Shown here: positions 1 through 8,156 of the stretch, one piece after another
Numbering within the stretch: the stretch's first letter is position 1
Layout: each line of letters starts with the position of its first letter
Origin: Methanolobus sp.
GTDB lineage: Archaea; Halobacteriota; Methanosarcinia; Methanosarcinales; Methanosarcinaceae
Length of the DNA: 64,000 nucleotides
Reading direction: 5' to 3'
NCBI GenBank assembly: GCA_029762595.1
Contig: JARVGJ010000001.1
Coordinates: 228,081 to 292,080, forward strand
The notes under the pieces: generated by a model
What the model was told of the DNA's origin: nothing
Seen by the model: the letters and a program-made list of their open reading frames with translations, nothing else
Databases searched by the model: none
Made by a program: the position numbers and the translations under genes

Positions 1-1
1 G

Positions 2-253
2 TTCAGCTATCCGAAATTCGAAGCATCTTTCACAGAGGAATTCTCCGACGAGAAACTGGAAGAGATAGGCATACTTCTTGCTGCCCTCAGGTTCGAACAC
101 AAAAGCGAATACTTCTACACAGAACTTGCAAAACGTACAGATGACGAAGAACAACGTATCTTCTATGAAAAAGTAGCTGCTGCAGAAAGAGGCCATTACA
201 TGATAATTGACGAGTTGCTGGATGCTGCAACCGAGTTCAGGATGCAGACATAA
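2..253 (+). CDS. C-terminal fragment of a ferritin-like/rubrerythrin-type protein (5' end outside window)
   Basis: Open frame from the window edge: FSYPKFEASFTEEFSDEKLEEIGILLAALRFEHKSEYFYTELAKRTDDEEQRIFYEKVAAAERGHYMIIDELLDAATEFRMQT*. E..H-type helices typical of ferritin-like domains; next to FprA. Confidence 0.65.
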   Translation, partial: FSYPKFEASFTEEFSDEKLEEIGILLAALRFEHKSEYFYTELAKRTDDEEQRIFYEKVAAAERGHYMIIDELLDAATEFRMQT

Positions 254-264
254 ACCCAAGAGAG

Positions 265-1482
265 ATGGCAATGGACGATCATAAACCACCTGAGATAGCC
301 AGCGGTATATACTGGGTAGGCGTGGTTGACTGGAACCTCAGGGATTTTCACGGTTACCAAACACCAAAAGGTGGAAGTTATAACGCCTATCTTATAGTTG
401 ATGAGAAAATAGCCCTCATCGATACGGTAAAAGCACAATTTTCAGGAGAGATGTTAGAACGTATAAGCCAGATAGTCGATCCTGCAAGAATTGATTATGT
501 GATATCGAACCATGTGGAAATGGACCATTCGAGTTCCATCCCGGCAATAATGGATGTCGCAACAAATGCCAAGTTGTTTGCATCTTCCAAAGGTCAAGCC
601 GGTCTTGCAGAATACTATAAAGAGGAAGGCTTTGATAAATGGGACATAGAGGTTGTTGGAACAGGTACTGAACTGAGCCTTGGAAAAAGAACACTTATGT
701 TCATAGAGGCAACCATGCTGCACTGGCCTGACAGCATGCAGACCTATGTGAAAGAAGACAGGATACTCTTTTCAAATGATGCTTTCGGACAGCACGTTGC
801 AACCTCAAAACGCTTTGATGACGAAGTAGAGGACGTAATGGAAGATGCTGGCATATACTACGCAAATATACTGCTTCCTTTCGGATCCCAGGTGCTCAAA
901 TATGTAGGAAAGCTCAAAGAGCTTGATGTCAGTCCTAGCATGATAGCACCAGCACATGGTGTCATATGGAGAAAAGGCGTGCAGCGCATAGTTGAAGCAT
1001 ATGGAAGATGGGCACATGGAGATAGCGTAGCCAAGGTGCTTGTGATATATGACACTATGTGGGGAAGCACCGAGAAAATGGCATTGGAGATAGTTGAAGG
1101 AGCCCGGGAATCAGGTGTTGAAGTACGCCTGAGGCACCTGCGCAAGAATGACTGGAGCATGACCATGAAAGAATTAATGGATGCTTCTGTTGTTGCAATT
1201 GGCTCACCTACAATGAACAACGGGATGTTCTTTACTATCGCAGGTTTTCTTAACTACATGAAAGGACTGCGTCCAAAGGACAAGAAATACTTCCTTTTCG
1301 GCTCATACGGATGGGGAGGAGGAGCTATTAAGGCAATGGAAAAAGAAATGGAGGACGCCAGATTCGAACTTGTCATGGAAAGCATGCAGGTAAAGTTCAG
1401 ACCTTATGAAGAAGATAAGGAAGCATGCAGGAATATAGGTTACAAACTTGGTGAAATTGCAAAAGAGAATGCAAAATCTTAA
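265..1482 (+). CDS. fprA: A-type flavoprotein / flavodiiron protein (F420H2 oxidase-like FprA)
   Basis: N-terminal metallo-beta-lactamase diiron site (NHVEMDHSSS, APAHG) and C-terminal flavodoxin domain (VIYDTMWGSTEKMA, GSPTMNNG). Confidence 0.95.
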   Translation: MAMDDHKPPEIASGIYWVGVVDWNLRDFHGYQTPKGGSYNAYLIVDEKIALIDTVKAQFSGEMLERISQIVDPARIDYVISNHVEMDHSSSIPAIMDVATNAKLFASSKGQAGLAEYYKEEGFDKWDIEVVGTGTELSLGKRTLMFIEATMLHWPDSMQTYVKEDRILFSNDAFGQHVATSKRFDDEVEDVMEDAGIYYANILLPFGSQVLKYVGKLKELDVSPSMIAPAHGVIWRKGVQRIVEAYGRWAHGDSVAKVLVIYDTMWGSTEKMALEIVEGARESGVEVRLRHLRKNDWSMTMKELMDASVVAIGSPTMNNGMFFTIAGFLNYMKGLRPKDKKYFLFGSYGWGGGAIKAMEKEMEDARFELVMESMQVKFRPYEEDKEACRNIGYKLGEIAKENAKS

Positions 1483-1527
1483 ATTTATGTAAATGAATGT
1501 TTAAATGAAAGTATCGAGTGTGTTAAT

Positions 1528-1803
1528 ATGAGATTTGAAAATGATCTAGAAGCTGAATTCTATGAACGGTCAAGAAAAAATGCAGAACAGTCAGGATACA
1601 GACTTAACAGTGACTGGGATGTCATTACAACTGCAGTAAAGGGTATTTGTAACAACAAGAAGCAGTATGGTGAATGGTACTGCTTCTGCCAGAAAAGAAC
1701 CGGTGACAAGGAACAGGACAAAAAGATCATATGTCCATGTGCTGCAAGATCAAGAGACGTTGAAATGCGTGGTGCCTGCAAGTGCGGACTCTACATCAAG
1801 TGA
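1528..1803 (+). CDS. Ferredoxin-thioredoxin reductase catalytic subunit-like protein
   Basis: 91 aa with CFC...CPC...CKC cysteine spacing and NSDWDVITTAVKGICNNKKQYGEWYC. Confidence 0.75.
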   Translation: MRFENDLEAEFYERSRKNAEQSGYRLNSDWDVITTAVKGICNNKKQYGEWYCFCQKRTGDKEQDKKIICPCAARSRDVEMRGACKCGLYIK

Positions 1804-1840
1804 TGTCAGATTTTAAAATTACTTGCTTTTAACTATAAAA

Positions 1841-1862
1841 CAGGGTCATTTTGGGGACCCTG
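1841..1862 (+). terminator. Hairpin downstream of FTR-like gene
   Basis: Inverted repeat cagggtc / gaccctg with an 8-nt loop. Confidence 0.45.
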
Positions 1863-1887
1863 AGGCTATTTTTCAAAAGACAAAGAA

Positions 1888-2352
1888 ATGAATCCTGCAC
1901 AAGGAGCTACATTATCTGAGATCTGTGCTGATATAAAGGTCAGTCAGATAATGTCAAAAGAAACTGTTTTCATTAAGGATACTGATTCCATAGAGCAGAT
2001 CATAGAGCTTATGGCAAGTAATCCATACCATATCTATCCGGTCCTTAATTCTGAGAAGGAGCTGGTGGGTGTCATCGATCAGGACAATATTCTGGAATTA
2101 CTCTTTTTTGAAAGAAGCCAACGAAACCACCATACACATTTAATGGCTACCAAGGCCCTTAGTGAAAAAGCATCCAGCCTTATGGTGCACCATCCTATGA
2201 CAATATCCTTTGATGCTAATTTTTTTGATGCTGCAGACCTTATGATCAAACACCACATCGATTACCTTTGTGTTGTCAGGGATAAGAAACTGGAAGGTAT
2301 CATCTCTAAATCGGACCTTATAAAGAAGATATTCAAGCTTAGAGGCAAATGA
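1888..2352 (+). CDS. CBS-domain pair protein
   Basis: Two CBS repeats (MSKETVFIKDTDSIEQIIELM; MVHHPMTISFDANFFDAADLM). Confidence 0.85.
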   Translation: MNPAQGATLSEICADIKVSQIMSKETVFIKDTDSIEQIIELMASNPYHIYPVLNSEKELVGVIDQDNILELLFFERSQRNHHTHLMATKALSEKASSLMVHHPMTISFDANFFDAADLMIKHHIDYLCVVRDKKLEGIISKSDLIKKIFKLRGK

Positions 2353-2355
2353 TCA

Positions 2356-3555
2356 ATGGAAACCCTCCTTCAAATAATGGCCATTTTGTTCTTTGCAAGG
2401 ATATTCAGCGAAATCTTAGAAAGGTCAGGACTACCTGGCCTTATTGGAGAGATGGGGGCAGGCTTTCTCTTCGCTCTTACCTTTAAGCCTGACGATATAG
2501 AGATATTTACATTCTTTGCAGAATTAGGGGCCATATTCCTGCTTTTTACCGCAGGGTACAGAGAGGTCCACATAAAAGACCTGAAAGCTGCATCCAAAAG
2601 TGCACTCATCCCCACATTATCACAGATAATTGTGGCGTTTGCATTCGGTTTTCTTCTGGGGGATTTTTTTGGTTTTAGTTTCACAGAAAGTCTTTTCCTG
2701 GCTGTTGCATTCAGCCCCACAAGTATAAGCATTGTTGTTAAAACACTGATAGACAACGCTTACCTTTCAAGCAAGCCTGGTTCACTGATGCTAACATCAG
2801 CGATATTCGATGACATAATAGGGATTTTCCTGCTTACCCTCCTTGTATCTGTTGCAACGCTTAACCAGTTTCCTTCGGGCATCCAGGTGCTATGGATACT
2901 TGCACAGATGCTTGCCTTTGCACTTATCATGGGCCTTCTGGGATGGAAAGTATACCCATTCATTTTCAAGCACGTACAAAGGATGCATTCCAAAGAATCA
3001 CTGTTCTCCTTTGTGATACTTGTTGCTCTTTTCTCGGCATACCTGTCTGAGCTGTTTGGATTGCATGCCGTCATTGGTGCATTTTTCGGAGGGGTCATTC
3101 TTTCTGATCTGCCACCTGCAAAGATCGATGCAGTGCAGAAAAAGGTAAGTGGTGTGGCCTATGGAATATTCACACCGCTTTTCTTTGCATTCATCGGTCT
3201 TTCCATTGATACGGAAGTGTTATCTTCTGCTGGTATTTTTACGGCTCTTGTAATCATACTTGCGCTTTGCGGAAAACTTATCGGTGGGTTCATAGGCACT
3301 AAACTGACAGGTTTCAGTTCTGAGGATAGCCTGATCTTTGGGATCGGGATGATGCCAAGGGCAGGAATTGAACTTGTGGTCATAGCCATTGGAAAAGAAC
3401 TTGGGATCATAAGTAATGAACTGTTTGCCAGTATCGTATTAATGGTAGTGATGTCTATCATAGTTTCCCCCATTTTACTAGAAATGTCTATCAAGTACAA
3501 AGAAAAAAGAATGTCCATGCCAGAAATGGAAAATATCCCGGACAAAAGTACTTGA
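2356..3555 (+). CDS. Kef/NhaP-type cation:proton antiporter (CPA2)
   Basis: 399 aa polytopic; GLIGEMGAGFLFA, GLHAVIGAFFGGVILSD, MMPRAGIELVVIAIG. Probably co-transcribed with the CBS gene. Confidence 0.9.
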   Translation: METLLQIMAILFFARIFSEILERSGLPGLIGEMGAGFLFALTFKPDDIEIFTFFAELGAIFLLFTAGYREVHIKDLKAASKSALIPTLSQIIVAFAFGFLLGDFFGFSFTESLFLAVAFSPTSISIVVKTLIDNAYLSSKPGSLMLTSAIFDDIIGIFLLTLLVSVATLNQFPSGIQVLWILAQMLAFALIMGLLGWKVYPFIFKHVQRMHSKESLFSFVILVALFSAYLSELFGLHAVIGAFFGGVILSDLPPAKIDAVQKKVSGVAYGIFTPLFFAFIGLSIDTEVLSSAGIFTALVIILALCGKLIGGFIGTKLTGFSSEDSLIFGIGMMPRAGIELVVIAIGKELGIISNELFASIVLMVVMSIIVSPILLEMSIKYKEKRMSMPEMENIPDKST

Positions 3556-3556
3556 A

Positions 3557-4327
3557 CTACAGATTACTGATGACAAATGGGAAAAGCTGTACAGAGAACG
3601 CAATTAATAGCAAGACGGATGATAGCATATAATCAGCCATTACCATCCTAAAGTCTGTGAAAAGCCGTGGATTGCCCGTATAACCCCTGGATAACATCGA
3701 TCTGTAAACCTTCTCCCCCCTTTCATAGCTTTTTACAAGGAGCATACCAATCATATTCCCAATTATATTCAAACTATACTGATTCAGCTTCATTTTGAAT
3801 CCCCTTGTATACATGGATCTCTTCATAGTGAAAAACTCCCCAAGGAGTACAAAGATGTATCTGTAAGAAAAAGTGATCATCTGAATCAGGATATTTGGTA
3901 TTTTCAGAGAATACATGGCTTTTATGATCTCATCGAACCTGCTTGTGGCAAGCATGAGAAATGCAAGGATAAGTGATGCTATGGCCCTTAAGAAAATGAG
4001 TGCGCCTATATAAAGTCCTTCAATGGTGATACTGACATATCCAAGTCCAATGAGAGGACTGCCCTGGACAGTGAAAGCCATCACCACAATTATCATAAAT
4101 ATAAAAAGAGCTGGGAATTTCAGTGATATGTATACAAAGTGAAGAGGTATCCTTGATATGAATATAAGGATAATTGAAAAAATAACAGCTAACAGTGCAA
4201 CTACCAGCTCGGTTATAAAGGCGAATGAGAATATCAGGATAGTGAATGTTATCAACTTTGCCCTTGGATCGAATCTGTGGAGAATGGAATCCAGTGTTGA
4301 ATATGTATCTATCACAGGGTAGCTCAT
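3557..4327 (-). CDS. cbiQ: ECF-type cobalt/nickel transporter transmembrane (T) component
   Basis: DSILHRFDPRAKLITF N-terminus and ERGEKVYRSMLSRGYTG coupling motif of CbiQ/EcfT. Confidence 0.88.
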   Translation of the reverse strand: MSYPVIDTYSTLDSILHRFDPRAKLITFTILIFSFAFITELVVALLAVIFSIILIFISRIPLHFVYISLKFPALFIFMIIVVMAFTVQGSPLIGLGYVSITIEGLYIGALIFLRAIASLILAFLMLATSRFDEIIKAMYSLKIPNILIQMITFSYRYIFVLLGEFFTMKRSMYTRGFKMKLNQYSLNIIGNMIGMLLVKSYERGEKVYRSMLSRGYTGNPRLFTDFRMVMADYMLSSVLLLIAFSVQLFPFVISNL

Positions 4328-4348
4328 TCAAATACACCTTTACATCTT

Positions 4349-4804
4349 TTATTTTTGCTGTTTTATCCTTCTTGCAGATATAAGCATACCCAGGCCTGCA
4401 AGTCCAAGCATATATCCAAGGCCTGCAACTATCTTTGTGGCCTTTGAATCCCCGGATGAACTATATAACTGAGATGAGCCCGAACCAACGTTTATTACAG
4501 CCTCACTCTGATGACCCCAGTCATCAAATATCTTCACCCTATATTCTTCATACCCGGGGACAGGTTCAAAATAATACAAGCCGTTATTGTCAAGATTGTC
4601 CTGAATATGCAATTCCTCATTACCCTGCCCATCTATCAGATAAATTTCCACAATTGCACCTGGAATTGGGTTACTCTGGTCAAAAGATCCTTTAACTTCT
4701 ATGCTCTGAGAGACATCCAGATGAGCCGCATGTGAAGATGCAGGCACTACAAGAAGAGCAGATACTGCACAGAATATTATAAACAGGTTTATCCATCTAT
4801 TCAT
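4349..4804 (-). CDS. Secreted/membrane-anchored accessory protein of Ni/Co ECF transporter (NikL/CbiN-like position)
   Basis: N-terminal signal sequence, Ig/carboxypeptidase-regulatory-like domain (SNPIPGAIVEIYLIDGQGNEE), C-terminal TM helix; sits between cbiM and cbiQ. Confidence 0.55.
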   Translation of the reverse strand: MNRWINLFIIFCAVSALLVVPASSHAAHLDVSQSIEVKGSFDQSNPIPGAIVEIYLIDGQGNEELHIQDNLDNNGLYYFEPVPGYEEYRVKIFDDWGHQSEAVINVGSGSSQLYSSSGDSKATKIVAGLGYMLGLAGLGMLISARRIKQQK

Positions 4805-4819
4805 TTTCACTAACACCTC

Positions 4820-5440
4820 TTATTTTTTCATCTTTTTAGGAAGGAGTTCTGGCTTTACCTTTGCAAGGTAAGTGACAATTGCCCCTGTGAGTATACCCTC
4901 GATCACTATCAGTGGAAGGTGGGCCACCGCTGCAACCCGGGCCAGGCCTGAGAACTCCTGTCCTGTAGATAACAGCACAAATACAAGTAAAATAGCAGCA
5001 AGTGCAATTGCAAATGCACCACACATAAAGCCAAGTGTTTTCTCAGATATTCCACGTTCATAGCCTTTCATGAACAGATAATATGCAATCATTGCAGGTA
5101 TTCCCACCATTGCTGCATTGACACCTATGGTGGTTACTCCTCCGTGCTGGAACAGGAAGGCCTGCAGAATAAGACCAACAAACATTGAAACATAGGCAAT
5201 AGGACCAAGTACTATGCCTATAAGGCCATTTAACATGGGGTGAACACTGGTTGGCCCTACAGGTATGTGGATAAGTGATACAACAAAAAAAGCAGCCGTC
5301 ATTACTGAGAATTTTGGTATTTGTTCTACTATATCATATTTCTTCATCGTTGATCTTATAGTCAGAGCAATGAAAAATAACGTTACTATCCAGCCAGCAG
5401 CAATTACCGGTGCCGATAAAACTCCATCAGAAATGTGCAT
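4820..5440 (-). CDS. cbiM: CbiM/NikM-like substrate-specific component of Ni/Co ECF transporter
   Basis: MHISDGVLSAPV N-terminus; VGPTSVHPMLNGLIGIVLGP; FQHGGVTTIGVNAAMVGIP. Confidence 0.92.
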   Translation of the reverse strand: MHISDGVLSAPVIAAGWIVTLFFIALTIRSTMKKYDIVEQIPKFSVMTAAFFVVSLIHIPVGPTSVHPMLNGLIGIVLGPIAYVSMFVGLILQAFLFQHGGVTTIGVNAAMVGIPAMIAYYLFMKGYERGISEKTLGFMCGAFAIALAAILLVFVLLSTGQEFSGLARVAAVAHLPLIVIEGILTGAIVTYLAKVKPELLPKKMKK

Positions 5441-5476
5441 AACTTATTCCTCTTTGTTGCTAAAACAAACAATAGG

Positions 5477-5521
5477 CAGATAATGGAAGTGAGTACTTAA
5501 AAACCCTGCTCCCATTATCTG
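5477..5521. promoter_or_regulatory. Inverted repeat upstream of cbiM (operator or hairpin)
   Basis: Perfect 10-bp inverted repeat cagataatgg (5477-5486) / ccattatctg (5512-5521). Confidence 0.4.
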
Positions 5522-5531
5522 AAATTGGAGA

Positions 5532-6563
5532 TCATTTTCTTCTTGTTAGGAAGGCAACAGCAAGCAAGCCTGCTACAGCAAAGAGCATTTCAAAACCAGG
5601 TGTGCTTTTTACAGGATACTCCTCAACTGCTTCAACTGGCGCTTCATTTGTGTCCACCCATTCATTGAAAAGTATTTCAAAAGACTGGAAAGCTGCCTGC
5701 AGGTCATGCAGATCGTGGTGGATATGGTCTGCATGATGTTCATGAGATTGCGGGACCATGTCCTCAAGACCATGGGCAGGACCACTGATCTGGACTATAA
5801 GTGCTTTGAGATTGGAAAGTTCTGCTTTTGCTTCTTCAGATTTACGGTCATCAATATAGTGTCCCATATCATCTGCCGACCTGTCGATATCGTGGGCAAG
5901 GAGATGGACCTCTTCTGCTACATCCCTGACATCATCGGAAAGTGATTCATCGTCGGCAATATGCTCTGATTCATCATGAATATCCTGAGCAAGACCTCTG
6001 ATATCATTAATGATATCCCGTAGTTTATCATTGGAATCCATGTCATCTTCGTCTGTGTAGACCTGATCGGCAAACTCATAGTTCCCAACCTCTTCATTGA
6101 AAAGTATTTCAAAGGACTGGAAAGCTTTCTGCAGGTCATGTAGATCATGATGGATCTGGTCTGCATGATCTTCATAGGATTGTGGTACCATATCCTCAAG
6201 ATCATGGGCAGGCCCGCTTATCTGGACTATAAGTGCTTTGAGGGTAGCAAGTTCTGCTTTGGCTTCATCATATTCCCCATCACCCAAATATTGTCCGACA
6301 TCATGTGCCGACCTGTCGATATCATGAGCAAGAAGATGGACCTCTTCTGCCACATCCCTGACATCAACAGGTAGTGACTCATCATCGGCGATGTGTTCTG
6401 ATTCGTCATGAATATTCTGTGCGATGTTTCTTATCTCATCCCTTACGTCTGAGATCTCACCGCTAATTGCCTGTGCTCCTTCATCCGGATGTGATGATGC
6501 AGGTACACAAAGAGCAAGCATCAAAACACATAATATTGCAAGTATTTTTGTTCTAATCTTCAT
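5532..6563 (-). CDS. PGF-CTERM surface protein with two ~144-aa His/Asp/Glu-rich tandem repeats
   Basis: Likely start MKIRTKILAILCVLMLALCVPASSH (signal peptide); two near-identical HDESEHIADDESL...HHDLHDLQ.AFQSFEILFNE units; C-terminal STPGFEMLFAVAGLLAVAFLTRRK (PGF-CTERM sorting signal). Confidence 0.75.
   Translation of the reverse strand: MKIRTKILAILCVLMLALCVPASSHPDEGAQAISGEISDVRDEIRNIAQNIHDESEHIADDESLPVDVRDVAEEVHLLAHDIDRSAHDVGQYLGDGEYDEAKAELATLKALIVQISGPAHDLEDMVPQSYEDHADQIHHDLHDLQKAFQSFEILFNEEVGNYEFADQVYTDEDDMDSNDKLRDIINDIRGLAQDIHDESEHIADDESLSDDVRDVAEEVHLLAHDIDRSADDMGHYIDDRKSEEAKAELSNLKALIVQISGPAHGLEDMVPQSHEHHADHIHHDLHDLQAAFQSFEILFNEWVDTNEAPVEAVEEYPVKSTPGFEMLFAVAGLLAVAFLTRRK
5661..6420. 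repeat. 432-bp-period tandem duplication inside the PGF-CTERM gene
   Basis: ttcattgaaaagtatttcaaa starts at 5661 and again at 6093 (432 bp apart); flanking sequence is highly similar. Confidence 0.8.
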
Positions 6564-7127
6564 AGATATCACTTCTGTAGTTAGATCTATTATTGCCATG
6601 TGGGCATTAAGTATGGATATAAATGCACATAATATACACATATATACTATATGCCCATGAATGTAAGTATTCATGCATATAAACTTAATACACTAGAGAA
6701 TGTAATGGAAGTACTTATCATTTAAAAGTTTAATCCTATAAGTAAAAGCTATTCTGTATTAACACACATATATACACTATAAGAGAATATATATAGTTAT
6801 ATGCCTCCTGCATCTTAGAATAGGATACAACGATACAACAAGATTATTGTTCAGAGAAACGTAATAACAATGAGAAAATATAATATACGAATGCATATTT
6901 AAAACTATTGTTTTACAATTATGTAATAAAAGACTACTAATTATAAATACTCTTGCAATTTACCTATTAAACACGGATCCAGGGTTATTACAGATCTTGG
7001 AAAATACATTTATTGAAATCCTCTGATCTTAAATCATTGAATGAGAGAATTATAAAACACTATTTAATAGAATAGATATCATTGGAAATGTGGGGTTTTA
7101 TAGTCAAGGGAATAAGAGAATACGTAA

Positions 7128-8156
7128 ATGTCAGTCAATGACCTGAAGCGGGTGGGTGCGACCATATCTTATGTATTTGCATTAAGTGAAACGTTCTATG
7201 ACATCGTTTTCAAAAATGGGGAGCATGTTTCTGCCGGCCCCGGAGGAGCCATGCTCAACAGTTCAGTATCACTTGGCAGAGCAGGCATCCAGGTATCATT
7301 CATCAGTGAATTTGGCTGCGACAGAATTGGGAATATGATCCATGTACTGCTCACTGATAATAATGTCTCTACAGACCATCTCTGCATATATGAGGGCAAG
7401 TCACCCCTTGCACTTGCTTTTTTGGACCATAGGACAGATGCCAGCTATGAGTTTTATGAAGAACTGCCACAAAGACGTCTTCAGATAGATTGCCCGTCCT
7501 TTTCCCGTAATGACATTTTAATGTTCGGATCAATTATCTCCTTGCAAAAAGACACCCGAGAAAAGGTTGAAGAGATAATTGATGCTGCAAGGAAAGCTGG
7601 TTCTACTGTATTGTATGACCCTAATTTTCGCCCATCCCGGTTTCATTCAACTGACAGGATAAGGGATCTTATAAACAAAAATATAGCAGCTTCCGATATA
7701 ATCAGATGTTCGCAAGAAGATATGAGACTGGCATATAGATGCAAAGGACCGGATGAAGCATATGACCTGATACGAAAGAATGGTTGTTCCCATATGATAT
7801 ACACTTCTGGACCTGAAGGAGCATACCTGAGAACACCCAAGCTATCGAAATATTATGAAATCCCATCAATAAAAACAGTCAGCACCATTGGAGCCGGAGA
7901 TAATTTCAATGCAGGTATAGCTTACATGATTAACTCAGAAAACATGGGTCATCCGGATACTTTTTCAGAGAGCATGTGGGACATGATAATCGACAATGCC
8001 ATTGCATTTGCATCTGATGCCTGTATGAATAGCGAGAATTATATATCCTGTGAATTTGCCAGAATGTTGAAACCTGCAAAACATAGCCACAGTGAACCGA
8101 CTACAGGAAAAAAAGGGAGCTATCATAGTGACCAAGGCAAACACGATGCAAAATGA
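7128..8156 (+). CDS. PfkB-family carbohydrate kinase
   Basis: GGAMLNSSVSLGRAG and C-terminal TIGAGDNFNAGIAY signature. Confidence 0.9.
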   Translation: MSVNDLKRVGATISYVFALSETFYDIVFKNGEHVSAGPGGAMLNSSVSLGRAGIQVSFISEFGCDRIGNMIHVLLTDNNVSTDHLCIYEGKSPLALAFLDHRTDASYEFYEELPQRRLQIDCPSFSRNDILMFGSIISLQKDTREKVEEIIDAARKAGSTVLYDPNFRPSRFHSTDRIRDLINKNIAASDIIRCSQEDMRLAYRCKGPDEAYDLIRKNGCSHMIYTSGPEGAYLRTPKLSKYYEIPSIKTVSTIGAGDNFNAGIAYMINSENMGHPDTFSESMWDMIIDNAIAFASDACMNSENYISCEFARMLKPAKHSHSEPTTGKKGSYHSDQGKHDAK

